NCBI RefSeq assembly: GCF_017309075.1 | Contig: NZ_JAEMGS010000014.1 | Span: 1 to 64,000, forward strand | DNA from: Motiliproteus sp. SC1-56 | GTDB lineage: Bacteria > Pseudomonadota > Gammaproteobacteria > Pseudomonadales > Balneatricaceae | DNA: 64,000 bases | Direction: 5' to 3' | Part shown: piece after piece, positions 45,985 through 55,412 of the stretch | Position numbering within the stretch: position 1 is the first letter of the stretch | How the letters are laid out: each line of letters starts with the position of its first letter | The notes under the pieces: generated by a model | Told to the model about the DNA's origin: nothing | The model's input: the letters and a program-made list of their open reading frames with translations, nothing else | The model's database searches: none | Position numbers and translations under genes: made by a program

Positions 45985-48054
45985 TCAGCCTTCCACGGCC
46001 TTGAGGTAGTCGTAGATGGCGACCTGGGAACGGATCTTCTTACGGTTGCCCCGCGGCACATACCGGTTGCTCTGGCGGGCGTCGACGAGGCGCGCCTTGA
46101 CCGTATCACGAAATTGCAGCTCGAGAATATCGATGATCCGCTGTTTCAGCACCGGGTCGTAGACCGGCACCGAGACTTCGATGCGCCGGTCGATGTTGCG
46201 CTGCATCCAGTCGCCCGAGCCGATATACACCAGCGGATCGCCATTATTGTGAAATACCGCGGCCCGGGCATGTTCGAGAAAGCGGTCCACGATGCTGATG
46301 ATCTCGATGTTCTCGCTCACCCCCTTGATCCCCGGCACCAGACTGCACATGCCCCGTATGATCATCCGTATGCGCACTCCCGCCTGGCTGGCCCGGTAGA
46401 GCATGCGCACCAAGTCCGGATCCTCCAGGTTGTTGACCTTGACGGTGATCTCCCCCTTGCGCCCCTCGCGGGCGTTCCTCAGCTCCTGGTTGATCAGTTT
46501 GAACAGCTGGCGGCGGGTATTGATGGGCGCCACCATCAGGTGCTTGAAATGAAAGCGGCGGTAGCTGAACTCGATAAACGCAAAGACGTTCTCCACCTCC
46601 TCGGTGATTTCATCGTGGCAGGTGAGCAGCGAAAAGTCGGTGTAGATCCGCGCCGTGCCCTCGTGAAAGTTACCGGTCCCCAGGTGCGCATAGCGCTTGA
46701 GCGCCCCCGCTTCACGGCGCCCGATGAGACAGAGCTTGGAGTGGATTTTCAGGCTGGGGATACCCACCACCACCCGGATCCCCGCCTCGGTCATGCGCTG
46801 TGCCCAGTCCATGTTCGCCGCCTCGTCGAAACGGGCCCGCAGCTCCACCACCACGGTCACTTTCTTACCGTTACGCACCGCGTCCACCAGGTAACCGATG
46901 ATCCGCGATTTTTTCGCCACCCGGTACATATTGAGCTTGATCTGCTCCACCTGGGGGTCGAAGGCCGCCTGGCGCAATACTTCGGTAAAGTTGTTGAAGC
47001 GGTGGTAGGGGTAGTAGAGAAGAATGTCCTGCTCGCGGATCGCCTCAAAGGCGTTCTTGCGCGTGGCCAGCGCCTTGCTCACCAGGGCCGGCAGCTCCCT
47101 GTTCTCAAGATAATCCCGCCCCACGTTGGGAAAGCCGATAAAGTCCTTGAAGTTGCGGTAGCGGTTGCCGGCTAGCAGGCTTTCATAGCTGGAGAGCTGG
47201 AGCTTCTTTTTCAAAAACTTCTGCATTTTGGCCGGCATCTCCTTGTCGAACACGATCCGCACCGGATCGGCCTTGGTGCGGTTTTTCATCACCTCGGACA
47301 TCTTGTCGATCAGGCTCTGATCGATCTCGTCGTTCAGGTCATACTCGGCATCCCGGGTCTGCTTGATGGAGTAGGCGGCCAGACGGTCGAACTCAAAAAA
47401 GCCCCCAAACAGCAGCGGCAGGCAGTGGCGGATGATGTCGTCCAGCAAAATCAGGGTTTTGCGCTTTTTGCTCCGCTCCGGCAACTGCACAAAGCGGGGG
47501 CAGTCCTCGGTGGGTACCTCGATCAGGGCATATTGGTGCTCATCCCCCTTCTCGATATCCACCACCATGTAGGTGAAGTAATCCCCCAGGCAGGCTACCA
47601 GGTCCACCTTGGGGGTCATGATGATCGGCGCGATATGCGCCATCACCTTGTTGCGAAAATAGGTCTCGACCCAGTCGCGTTGGTGGTCGGCGATGCCGTT
47701 CTCGTCGATCAGGTAAATACTGCGCTTGCGCAGCGCACCGAGAATCTCCTTGTGAATCCGGTCGAACTGGTCGTTCAGGTGCAGCACCTTGGCCTCGATA
47801 TCCGCCAGCAACCGCTCGGCGCCGGCATCCCCGCCGTGGGCCTTGTGCAGCAGGCTGCGACGCTTGACGTCGGCCACCCGCACCCGGAAAAACTCGTCCA
47901 GGTTATTGGAATAGATCCCCAGAAAGCGCATCCGCTCGATTACCGGCACACGCTTATCCTGAGCCTCCTGCAGGACCCGCTCGTTGAACGCGAGCCAGCT
48001 CAACTCCTTGTCGATGTATAACGCCGGGGTACTGAGGTCGATCGTCTTGGGCAT
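45985..48054 (-). CDS. ppk1: Polyphosphate kinase 1
   Basis: A 689-aa enzyme with the N-terminal ELSWLAFNERVLQEA segment, head domain and two PLD-like catalytic domains. The autophosphorylated histidine is in IHSKLCLIGRRE (about 430), and GTGNFHE and RGMCSLVPG motifs follow. It polymerises ATP gamma-phosphate into polyphosphate. ATG 48054 fits the family start. No exopolyphosphatase gene (ppx) is next to it, unlike in many relatives. Confidence 0.97.
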   Translation of the reverse strand: MPKTIDLSTPALYIDKELSWLAFNERVLQEAQDKRVPVIERMRFLGIYSNNLDEFFRVRVADVKRRSLLHKAHGGDAGAERLLADIEAKVLHLNDQFDRIHKEILGALRKRSIYLIDENGIADHQRDWVETYFRNKVMAHIAPIIMTPKVDLVACLGDYFTYMVVDIEKGDEHQYALIEVPTEDCPRFVQLPERSKKRKTLILLDDIIRHCLPLLFGGFFEFDRLAAYSIKQTRDAEYDLNDEIDQSLIDKMSEVMKNRTKADPVRIVFDKEMPAKMQKFLKKKLQLSSYESLLAGNRYRNFKDFIGFPNVGRDYLENRELPALVSKALATRKNAFEAIREQDILLYYPYHRFNNFTEVLRQAAFDPQVEQIKLNMYRVAKKSRIIGYLVDAVRNGKKVTVVVELRARFDEAANMDWAQRMTEAGIRVVVGIPSLKIHSKLCLIGRREAGALKRYAHLGTGNFHEGTARIYTDFSLLTCHDEITEEVENVFAFIEFSYRRFHFKHLMVAPINTRRQLFKLINQELRNAREGRKGEITVKVNNLEDPDLVRMLYRASQAGVRIRMIIRGMCSLVPGIKGVSENIEIISIVDRFLEHARAAVFHNNGDPLVYIGSGDWMQRNIDRRIEVSVPVYDPVLKQRIIDILELQFRDTVKARLVDARQSNRYVPRGNRKKIRSQVAIYDYLKAVEG

Positions 48055-48262
48055 GATTTCACACGTCTGACCGGGGGGACGCCAACGGCCCCACGCCAAA
48101 TTTCAGCATAGTTCATCCGCTAACGCGGCCGGTTACGCGCAATGGCGCCCCGTGCGGCAATAGCCAGTGATAACGACGCCCGGCCCCGGTGGCCTCCAGC
48201 TTTGCGGATACACTAAAGTGAAGGCCTGATCCCATCGCTTCGGGGCTGGAGAAACCCTCGCA

Positions 48263-49147
48263 ATGACGCGCTACCTGATCACCAACCCCGGTCTGTGCAA
48301 CGACCTCGCGCGCCTGGCCCCCTGGCTCGAGCAACTGCGGGCCGCCGGCATTCACTTCGAAGGGCCCTACCACCTGGATCAGTGCGAGTGGCAAGCACAG
48401 CTGGAGCCTGCGGACTGCCTGCTCGCCCTGGGCGGCGATGGCACGGTCAGCGCCGTTGCCCGTCATTGCGTCAGCAGCGGCGCCCTGCTGGCGATTCTAC
48501 CCGCCGGCACCGCCAACGACTTTGCCCGCAGCCTGGGGATCGTCGCCGCCAGCGCCGTCGCCCTGCTGGCAGAAGGCGAGGAGAGCCGGGTGGATGTCGG
48601 CCGCCTGGACGGGCTGCTGTTTCTCAATGTGACCCATATCGGCCTCGGCGCCGAGGTCTCGCTCTACCTGACGGGGCAGGAAAAGCGCCGCTGGGGGCCC
48701 TGGAGCTACCTGCGCGAACTGCTGCGACGACTGGTGAAGCGGCGCGGTTTCAAGGGCAAGCTCCGCTTCGACGGCAGCAGCCTCTATGGCCGCTGGCTGG
48801 AGATCGCCATCGCCAACGGCCCCTGTTTCGGCGGCGGCCACCGTATCGAGCAGGCGGACCTGCGCAACGGCAAACTGACCCTGGTGGCCCTGCGCGAGCG
48901 CCCCCTGCGGCAGCTGGCACTGGCGGTGTTTCCGGCCCGGCTGGGGCTGTCGACCAGCCCCAAATTGCTGCGGGTGGAACAGGTGGAACAGGTGGAGATC
49001 AAGACCCAGAGAAGACACCTGGCCGTCAGCGCCGACGGCGAGGCTCTGCCCCACGTTCCCCACCTCTGCTACGTGGAGCCGGGGGCGCTCAGGGTCCTCT
49101 GCCCGCGCTCATCGGCTACCCTTACTCCAAGACGAGGAGCCCCATGA
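48263..49147 (+). CDS. YegS/diacylglycerol-kinase-type lipid kinase
   Basis: A 294-aa kinase with the nucleotide-binding GGDGTVSAVA motif (about 52-60) and the PAGTANDFAR motif (about 80). A C-terminal beta-rich domain completes the DAGK_cat/YegS fold. It phosphorylates a lipid or related substrate at the membrane. Its stop overlaps the start of the next gene (ATGA), so both are co-translated. Confidence 0.88.
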   Translation: MTRYLITNPGLCNDLARLAPWLEQLRAAGIHFEGPYHLDQCEWQAQLEPADCLLALGGDGTVSAVARHCVSSGALLAILPAGTANDFARSLGIVAASAVALLAEGEESRVDVGRLDGLLFLNVTHIGLGAEVSLYLTGQEKRRWGPWSYLRELLRRLVKRRGFKGKLRFDGSSLYGRWLEIAIANGPCFGGGHRIEQADLRNGKLTLVALRERPLRQLALAVFPARLGLSTSPKLLRVEQVEQVEIKTQRRHLAVSADGEALPHVPHLCYVEPGALRVLCPRSSATLTPRRGAP

Positions 49148-49599
49148 TCGATCACGAACACAATGTGCGCCTGTACGGCATCAGCAGTCGCGGCTTTGAA
49201 CTCGCCGAGCGCTACCATGACGGAGCGGCACTGGACCACCTTCCGGATTCACTGCAACACGCGCTGGGGGAGGTCGCCCGCGAGCGGGAAAACCTGATGG
49301 AGCACTTCCGCGAAACCGTGCTGCAAGAAGGGGGCCTGCCCAAGGCCGGCAACCCGGAGCGGGAATGGCTGGAAACCCTGGTGGACCGCTGGTACAAGAG
49401 CCTTGCCGGTGCCGAATCGGTGGTGCATCGACTGCTGACGGCCGATGCCGAGTGGCTGCACGAAATTGATGCGGTCGAGGCCGCCAACGACTGGCCGGAG
49501 CCGCTCAAGCAGGACCTGGCGGCACTGGGCGCCCATGCCCGCCAGTGCCGCCAGCGCCTGCTGCAGCTGGTCCCCGGAGCCGCGCCCGAAGAGCGCTAG
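49144..49599 (+). CDS. Hypothetical 151-aa protein coupled to the lipid kinase
   Basis: A helical, soluble protein (MIDHEHNVRLYGISSRGFELAERYHDGA...), rich in Glu and Leu, without catalytic motif. The ATG at 49144 lies inside the lipid kinase stop. A long upstream extension in this frame is a shadow of the kinase gene. It ends convergent to yciH, overlapping by 4 bases. No family recognised. Confidence 0.7.
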   Translation: MIDHEHNVRLYGISSRGFELAERYHDGAALDHLPDSLQHALGEVARERENLMEHFRETVLQEGGLPKAGNPEREWLETLVDRWYKSLAGAESVVHRLLTADAEWLHEIDAVEAANDWPEPLKQDLAALGAHARQCRQRLLQLVPGAAPEER

Positions 49600-49967
49600 C
49601 CACCGGCCCGCTTCACCTTGAAGCCGCGCCCCTCCAGCTCCGACACCAGCAAGTCGCGCTGATCCCCCTGGATTTCGATCACCCCGTCCTTTACCGAGCC
49701 GCCGGTCCCGCAACGTTGCTTCAACTCCCGGGCCAGCTGCTTGAGGTCGCTGGCCGTCAGCGGCACCCCGCGCACCAGCGTCACGCCCTTGCCCTTGCGC
49801 CCCTTGGTCTCTCGGCTGACCCGCACGATGCCGTCCCCCTCGGGAAGGCGCTCTTCCTGCCCGCAGATGCAGGCGTCTTTCGGTTCGCCGCAGCCAGGGC
49901 ACATGCGACCGTGTTCGGTGGAGTAGACCAGTCCCGTCGCTTTGAGTTGATCTTTCAGGCTTTTCAT
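49596..49967 (-). CDS. yciH: SUI1-family translation factor YciH
   Basis: A 123-aa protein: an N-terminal CPGC...CIC metal-site-like segment and the SUI1/eIF1-like fold (VTLVRGVPL, RCGTGGSVKDGVIEIQGDQRDLLVSEL). It resembles eukaryotic eIF1 and can influence start-site choice. The ATG at 49967 gives the correct length. It follows arfB by 32 bases on the same strand. Confidence 0.93.
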   Translation of the reverse strand: MKSLKDQLKATGLVYSTEHGRMCPGCGEPKDACICGQEERLPEGDGIVRVSRETKGRKGKGVTLVRGVPLTASDLKQLARELKQRCGTGGSVKDGVIEIQGDQRDLLVSELEGRGFKVKRAGG

Positions 49968-49999
49968 TTGGGTGTTCCTCGGTATTGGCCGTGCCGAAA

Positions 50000-50413
50000 T
50001 CAGTCCCGGACCCGCCCGCGCAGCGCCTTCACCTGGCCCCGCTGGCTCTTCTTGTCCATGCGCCGGGTCTGCGATCCCCGGGTGGGCCGGGTGGCAACTC
50101 GCTTCTTTTGCACCCGGGCAACGCTGCAAATAAGCTCGCGCAGACGCTCCAGGGCGTCCTCGCGGTTTTTCTCCTGGGTTCGAAAGCGCTGGGCCTTGAT
50201 CACCAGCACCCCCTCCTTACTGATGCGCTGGTCCCTGAGGGCCAGCAACCGCTCCTTGTAAAAGTCAGGCAGCGAGGAGGCGTGGATATCGAAGCGCAGG
50301 TGAATGGCGCTGGCCACCTTGTTGACGTTTTGCCCGCCGGCCCCCTGGGCGCGGATCGCCTCGATCTCGATCTCCCGCTCCGCCAGGCTCACCTGGTTGG
50401 AAATAACTAACAT
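50000..50413 (-). CDS. arfB: Alternative ribosome-rescue factor ArfB (YaeJ)
   Basis: A 137-aa peptidyl-tRNA hydrolase with the catalytic GAGGQNVNKVASAIHLRFD segment (GGQ at about 26-28) and the basic C-terminal tail (RRMDKKSQRGQVKALRGRVRD) that enters the mRNA channel of stalled ribosomes. It releases ribosomes lacking a stop codon. With yciH it forms a two-gene translation-related unit. Confidence 0.95.
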   Translation of the reverse strand: MLVISNQVSLAEREIEIEAIRAQGAGGQNVNKVASAIHLRFDIHASSLPDFYKERLLALRDQRISKEGVLVIKAQRFRTQEKNREDALERLRELICSVARVQKKRVATRPTRGSQTRRMDKKSQRGQVKALRGRVRD

Positions 50414-50898
50414 TCTGCCCCCGCGTTTTCGAAACGCACAGGATAAACGAGCCGCCCGCTGGCCTCTAGCCTTTCAACGCATACGGGATAGCGCGGAAAA
50501 CCATGTAGTTTTTTTTCAAAACACGTTCAAAAAAGCACCAGAACCAACGGACTTACTCGCCAAAAGTCGCACCTTATCCAAACCATAAATAACTTTAATG
50601 TAGCAAAACTACAAACACCTATTTTTTTTAAGTACACTCCTACCCCTACTTAGTCTGCGGATTAAGTAACTCCTTCCCCCTTCTTTATCGAAGGGCCTGG
50701 TGCAGCAAGCGCGGTCACGAACAGGAAGGTTCGTCGTGGAGGCCCGCCCTCCCTTGCTGCCGTCAACGCAGAACACGCATGCCAGTGACACTGGCGCACC
50801 GGGTGGTCGCTAGCGCCGATGAATCAACATGGCCGCCACCGAGCAGGCTCAAGCGCCAGCCCCCGGACAACGTACATACACTTAGGAGGACAGTCCCG
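50414..50898. other. Leader and promoter region of the pyruvate:ferredoxin oxidoreductase operon
   Basis: A 485-base non-coding gap, unusually AT-rich in its middle (50,580-50,640). It contains TGTAG-N5-CTACA at 50599-50613, a candidate operator, and a hairpin ACGAAC-AGGAAG-GTTCGT at 50717-50734 whose loop looks like a Shine-Dalgarno sequence. No gene is supported. A long 5' leader with regulatory structure is plausible. Confidence 0.45.
50599..50613. promoter_or_regulatory. Palindrome TGTAG-N5-CTACA, candidate operator of the POR operon
   Basis: Perfect 5-bp arms in the AT-rich part of the leader, about 300 bases upstream of the first gene. The regulator is unknown. Confidence 0.35.
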
Positions 50899-51462
50899 AT
50901 GTTCCAGGTACGCATCCATGGGCGAGGTGGACAGGGAGCCGTTTCCGGAGCTGAAATGCTCTCGGTCGCCGCTTTTCTGGAAGATAAACACGCTCAGGCT
51001 TTTCCCAGCTTCGGCTCCGAGCGCATGGGGGCCCCCGTGGTCGCCTTCTGCCGCATAGACAACAAGGAGATCCGCCTGCGCGAACCGGTGCTCGAGCCCG
51101 ACGCCCTGCTGGTCCAGGACCCTTCTCTGTTTAACTCGGTTGACGTGTTCGCCGGCCTCAAGGCCGACGGTTACCTGATCATCAACACCGCCAAGAGCCT
51201 TGCGGAGCTGGGCATCGAAGACGCCGCCCGCCAGCTTCCCGAGGGGCATGTCTGGACCATCGCCGCCACCGAGCTGGCCATCCAGCACGTGGGCCGGCCC
51301 TCACCCAACGCCTGCATGATCGCCGCCCTGGCCCGGGCCTGCGGCACCATCGAGCTGGACTCGGTCACCGCCGCGATCCGCAAGAAGTTCCCCGGCAAGG
51401 TCGGTGAAGCCAACGTGGTTGCCGCCCAGGCAGCCTTTGATAACGCCAAAGCGTTCAAGTAA
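50899..51462 (+). CDS. porG: Pyruvate:ferredoxin oxidoreductase gamma subunit
   Basis: A 187-aa subunit with the MFQVRIHGRGGQGAVSGAEML start typical of the gamma chain of 2-oxoacid:ferredoxin oxidoreductases. AGGAGG lies ten bases upstream of the ATG 50899. It supports CoA binding in the complex. First gene of a four-gene operon (gamma, alpha, beta, FAD/Fe-S). The whole operon uses an extreme set of C-ending codons, a sign of strong expression. Confidence 0.9.
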   Translation: MFQVRIHGRGGQGAVSGAEMLSVAAFLEDKHAQAFPSFGSERMGAPVVAFCRIDNKEIRLREPVLEPDALLVQDPSLFNSVDVFAGLKADGYLIINTAKSLAELGIEDAARQLPEGHVWTIAATELAIQHVGRPSPNACMIAALARACGTIELDSVTAAIRKKFPGKVGEANVVAAQAAFDNAKAFK

Positions 51463-51477
51463 GAAGGAGGAGCGACC

Positions 51478-52731
51478 ATGTTGAAGCAAATGGAAGGTTC
51501 CATGGCAGTCGCCGAGGCTGTTGCCCTGGCCCGCCCCGAAGTGATCTGCGCCTACCCCATCACCCCCCAGACCCACATCGTGGAAGGACTGGGCGAGATG
51601 GTGAAATCCGGCCAGCTGGAGAACTGCGAGTACATCAACGTCGAGTCCGAGTTCGCCGCCCTCTCCGTGGGCATCGGCTCCTCCGCCGCCGGCGCCCGCA
51701 CCTACACCGCCACCGCCAGCCAGGGCATCCTGTTTATGGCCGAAGCGGTTTATAACGCCTCCGGCATGGGCCTGCCCATCGTCATGACCGTGGGCAACCG
51801 CGCCATCGGCGCGCCGATCAATATCTGGAACGACCAGACCGACTCCATGTCGATGCGCGACGCCGGTTGGATCCAGCTCTTCTGCGAGACCAACCAGGAA
51901 GCGGTGGACGTCCACATTCAGGCGTTCAAGATCGCCGAAAAGCTCTCCGTGCCCGTCATGGTCTGTATGGACGGTTTCATCCTGACCCACGCCTACGAGC
52001 GCATCGACATGCCCGAGCAGGCGCAGATCGACCAGTTCCTGCCCCCCTTTAATCCCCGTCAGGTGCTGGACCCGGCCAACCCGGTCTCCATGGGCGCCAT
52101 GGTCGGCCCCGAGGCCTTCACCGAGGTGCGCTACCTGGCCCACCGCCGCCAGATGGACGCCCTGGAGCTGATTCCCCAGGTGGCCCAGGAGTACGCCGAA
52201 ATCGTCGGTCGTGACTCCGGCGGCCTGATCAGCACCTACAAGGCCGAAGACGCCGAGACCCTGGTCATCTCCCTGGGCTCCGTGATCGGCACCATCAAGG
52301 ACGTCATCGACCAGCGCCGCGAAGAGGGTGAGAAGATCGGCTGTGTAGCCATCCGTTCTTTCCGCCCCTTCCCCATCGCCGAGATCCGCAAGGCCTGCGC
52401 CAATGCCAAGCGCATCGTGGTGCTGGAGAAGTGCTTCGCCGTCGGCATGGGCGGCATGGTCGCCTCCAACGTGCGCATGGCGCTCTCCACTCAGCCGGTC
52501 CCGGTCTACAACGTGATCGCCGGCCTCGGTGGTCGCCCCATCACCCAGACGTCCCTGCACAACCTGTTCAACGAGGCCGCGGCCGACAAGCTGGAAGGCC
52601 TGCACTTCCTCGACCTGAACCAGGAAGTGGTGGAGCGCGAGCTTGAGCGCCAGCGCCTCGACGAGTGTTCCGGCTCCGTCGCCGAGAACATCCTGCGTGA
52701 TATCGGCGCCGTTGCCGCCAGCAAGGTGTAA
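51478..52731 (+). CDS. porA: Pyruvate:ferredoxin oxidoreductase alpha subunit
   Basis: A 417-aa alpha chain starting MLKQMEGSMAVAEAVALARP with YPITPQTHI, the conserved substrate-binding YPITP motif, and ATASQGILFM. It binds pyruvate/CoA and helps bind thiamine diphosphate. It lies 15 bases behind porG and 13 bases before porB. Choice of pyruvate over other 2-oxoacids rests on overall resemblance. Confidence 0.9.
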   Translation: MLKQMEGSMAVAEAVALARPEVICAYPITPQTHIVEGLGEMVKSGQLENCEYINVESEFAALSVGIGSSAAGARTYTATASQGILFMAEAVYNASGMGLPIVMTVGNRAIGAPINIWNDQTDSMSMRDAGWIQLFCETNQEAVDVHIQAFKIAEKLSVPVMVCMDGFILTHAYERIDMPEQAQIDQFLPPFNPRQVLDPANPVSMGAMVGPEAFTEVRYLAHRRQMDALELIPQVAQEYAEIVGRDSGGLISTYKAEDAETLVISLGSVIGTIKDVIDQRREEGEKIGCVAIRSFRPFPIAEIRKACANAKRIVVLEKCFAVGMGGMVASNVRMALSTQPVPVYNVIAGLGGRPITQTSLHNLFNEAAADKLEGLHFLDLNQEVVERELERQRLDECSGSVAENILRDIGAVAASKV

Positions 52732-52744
52732 GGAGGAAAGATCA

Positions 52745-53746
52745 ATGACTCAACAGGTTAAGTACTACCAGACCGGCACCTACACCGTCGGCAACCGCCT
52801 GCTGGACCAGGAGCAGCGCACCGTCCAGGCCAGCCTGGACCGTTCCAACGCCCTGGATTCGGGTCACCGCGCCTGCCAGGGCTGCGGTGAGGCCCTGGGC
52901 GCCCGTTTCGCCATCGATGCCGCCATGCGCGCCACCGACAACCAGCTGATCGCCTGTAACGCCACCGGCTGCCTCGAGGTGTTCACCACCCCCTACCCCG
53001 AGACCGCCTGGCAGATGCCCTGGATCCACTCGCTGTTCGGCAACGCCGCGGCCGTGGCCACCGGCGTCGCCGCCGCCCAGCGGGTCAAGGGCAAGAAAGA
53101 GGTCCGCGTGATCGCCCAGGGCGGCGACGGCGGCACCACCGACATCGGCTTCGGCTGCCTGTCCGGCATGTTCGACCGTAACGACGATGTGCTCTACATC
53201 TGTTACGACAACCAGGCCTACATGAACACCGGCGTGCAGCGTTCCTCCGCCACCCCGCCGGCGGCCCGCACCGCCACCACCATGCCGGTCGGCCCCAACC
53301 CGGGTAACGAGTTCGGCCAGGGCAAGAATGTGCCCCTGGTGGCCATGGCCCACGGCATCCCCTACGTCGCCACCGCTTCCGTGCACGATTTGCACGACCT
53401 GGAGCGCAAGGTAACCAAAGCGATGAGCATGCGCGGCGCCCGTTACATCCAGATCTTCGTCCCCTGTCCCCTGGGCTGGGGCTCCAAGCCCTGCGACTCC
53501 ATCAAGCTGGCCCGCATGGCCGCCGAGTGCGGACTCTGGCCGCTGTTCGAGGCCGAGCACGGCGAGATCACCGACTCCACCAAGCTGCGCAAGCCGGCCA
53601 AGGTGGACGGCTACCTGAAGCTGCAGCGCCGCTTCGCCCACATGTTCAAGCCCGGTAACGAAGCCCAATTGGAAGGCATGCAGGCCCTGGCCGACAAGAA
53701 CATCGTCAAATTCGACCTGCTGGAAGAGAAGGGAGACGAAGAATGA
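52745..53746 (+). CDS. porB: Pyruvate:ferredoxin oxidoreductase beta subunit
   Basis: A 333-aa thiamine-diphosphate chain. CQGCGEALGARF and CNATGC provide cysteines for the 4Fe-4S cluster, GGDGGTTDIGF with DNQAYMNTG forms the ThDP/Mg site. The ATG at 52745 follows GGAGGAAAG. It overlaps the next gene by 4 bases. The segment after CNATGC (EVFTTPYPETAW) is typical of pyruvate enzymes. Confidence 0.92.
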   Translation: MTQQVKYYQTGTYTVGNRLLDQEQRTVQASLDRSNALDSGHRACQGCGEALGARFAIDAAMRATDNQLIACNATGCLEVFTTPYPETAWQMPWIHSLFGNAAAVATGVAAAQRVKGKKEVRVIAQGGDGGTTDIGFGCLSGMFDRNDDVLYICYDNQAYMNTGVQRSSATPPAARTATTMPVGPNPGNEFGQGKNVPLVAMAHGIPYVATASVHDLHDLERKVTKAMSMRGARYIQIFVPCPLGWGSKPCDSIKLARMAAECGLWPLFEAEHGEITDSTKLRKPAKVDGYLKLQRRFAHMFKPGNEAQLEGMQALADKNIVKFDLLEEKGDEE

Positions 53747-55365
53747 ACAAGCCGTTTGCAATTACCCTCGACGTCGGCACCAGCCTGGTCAACCACACCG
53801 GCAGCTGGCGCACCGAACGCCCCCGCTACGTAGACCGTATTCCGCCGTGCAACAAGACCTGCCCGGCCGGCGAGAACATTCAGCAGTGGCTGTTCCACGC
53901 CGAGGAAGGCAACTACGAGCAGGCGTTCAAGACCATCATGCAGGACAACCCCTTCCCCACCATCATGGGACGGGTCTGCTACCACACCTGCGAAAGCGCC
54001 TGTAACCGCAAGGACGTCGACGAGGCCGTCGGCATCAACGCGGTCGAGCGCTTCATCGGCGACGAGGCCCTGCGCCACGGCTGGACCGTGGAGTGCGCCC
54101 CCGACACCGGCAAGAAAGTGATGGTGATCGGCGCCGGCCCCGGCGGGCTGTCCGCGGCTTACCACCTGCGCCGCCTGGGCCACAGCGTGACCGTCTTCGA
54201 GGCCGCCCCCAAGGCCGGCGGCATGCTGCGCTACGGCATTCCCAAGTACCGTCTGCCCCGGGAAAAGCTGGCCGGCGAGATCAGCCGCATCGAGAAGCTG
54301 GGGGTTGAGATCAAGACCGCAAGCCCGGTGACCAGCGTTGCCGACACCATGAAGGAAGGCGGTTTTGACGCCTGCTTCCTGAGCGTCGGCGCCCAGGTGG
54401 GCGGCAAGGTGGAGTTGCCCACCGACGGCAGCGTACCGATGTTTGACGCGGCCACCGTGCTCAAGGACCTGGAGAACGAGCAGCTGCCCGATCTCAACGG
54501 CCACGTGGTGGTCTACGGCGGCGGCAACACCGCCATGGACGTGGCCCGCTCCGCGACCCGCATGGGTGCCCTCTCCGTGACCGTGGTCTACCGTCGCGAC
54601 CGCAACATGATGCCCGCCCACGAGCTGGAGATTCACGAGGCGCTGGAAGAAGGCGTGCAACTGGCCTGCCTGCGCACCATCAAGGCGGTCAAGAACGGCG
54701 AGCTGGAGCTTGAAGTCATGGTCACCGGCGAGGACAACCGCCCCGTCGGCACCGGCCAGACCGAGACCGTACCGGCCACCGTGCTGGTGCAGGCGGTCGG
54801 TCAGTCCGTCGACCTGGGCCCGCTGAACGGCCTCGACGGCGTCGAGGTGAAGGGCGGCGTGGTGCTCGTGGGCAAGGACATGCAGACCGGCGCCAAGGGC
54901 GTCTTCGCCGGCGGCGACATGATCCCCTCCGAGCGCACCGTCACCGTCGCCATCGGCCACGGCAAGAAAGCGGCAAAGAATATCGACGCCTTCCTGCGCG
55001 GCGAGATCTTCGTCGCCCCGGCCAAGCACGACGACGCCGGTTTCGGCGAGCTGAACACCTGGTACTACTCCGACGCCCCGCGCTCCGTGCGCCCGGTACT
55101 GGACGTGGCCCGTCGCCAGTCCGGTTTTGCCGAGGTGGTCGGTAACCTGGACGAGGAGACCGCCCAGTACGAGGCCCGCCGCTGCATGAGCTGCGGCAAC
55201 TGCTTCGAGTGCGACAACTGCTACGGTGTCTGCCCCGACAACGCCATCACCAAGCTGGGGCCCGGCGAAGGGTTCGCGTTCAAGTACGACTACTGCAAGG
55301 GCTGCGGCATCTGCGTCGCCGAGTGCCCCTGCGGGTCGATCGAGATGGTGCCCGAGGATATCTAA
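53743..55365 (+). CDS. FAD/NAD(P) oxidoreductase fused to a two-cluster ferredoxin (POR electron partner)
   Basis: A 540-aa protein. An N-terminal cysteine-rich helical domain (CNKTCPAG...CYHTCESACNR, about 35-95) and an FAD/NAD(P) module (VIGAGPGGLSAAYHL, about 128; VVYGGGNTAMD, about 257) are as in the small subunit of glutamate synthase. The C-terminus has two ferredoxin clusters (CMSCGNCFECDNCYGVCP and CKGCGICVAECPCG). There is no separate delta subunit, so this fusion replaces it and probably links pyruvate oxidation directly to NAD(P). Overlap of 4 bases with porB supports a complex. Confidence 0.9.
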   Translation: MNKPFAITLDVGTSLVNHTGSWRTERPRYVDRIPPCNKTCPAGENIQQWLFHAEEGNYEQAFKTIMQDNPFPTIMGRVCYHTCESACNRKDVDEAVGINAVERFIGDEALRHGWTVECAPDTGKKVMVIGAGPGGLSAAYHLRRLGHSVTVFEAAPKAGGMLRYGIPKYRLPREKLAGEISRIEKLGVEIKTASPVTSVADTMKEGGFDACFLSVGAQVGGKVELPTDGSVPMFDAATVLKDLENEQLPDLNGHVVVYGGGNTAMDVARSATRMGALSVTVVYRRDRNMMPAHELEIHEALEEGVQLACLRTIKAVKNGELELEVMVTGEDNRPVGTGQTETVPATVLVQAVGQSVDLGPLNGLDGVEVKGGVVLVGKDMQTGAKGVFAGGDMIPSERTVTVAIGHGKKAAKNIDAFLRGEIFVAPAKHDDAGFGELNTWYYSDAPRSVRPVLDVARRQSGFAEVVGNLDEETAQYEARRCMSCGNCFECDNCYGVCPDNAITKLGPGEGFAFKYDYCKGCGICVAECPCGSIEMVPEDI

Positions 55366-55380
55366 GCCGAGAAACCGCAT

Positions 55381-55412
55381 TAAAAAACCGGGCCAGTGGC
55401 CCGGTTTTTTTT
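55381..55412 (+). terminator. Rho-independent terminator of the POR operon
   Basis: AAAAAACCGGGCC-AGT-GGCCCGGTTTTTTTT: 9-bp GC stem, 3-base loop, long T-run, 16 bases after the last gene. Confidence 0.92.

Noticed and set aside
51301-55380. Long minus-strand frames (up to 589 codons) opposite the POR operon
   Set aside because: They arise from the extreme C-ending codon bias of the POR genes; the translations are Gly/His/Ala-rich and lack motifs.
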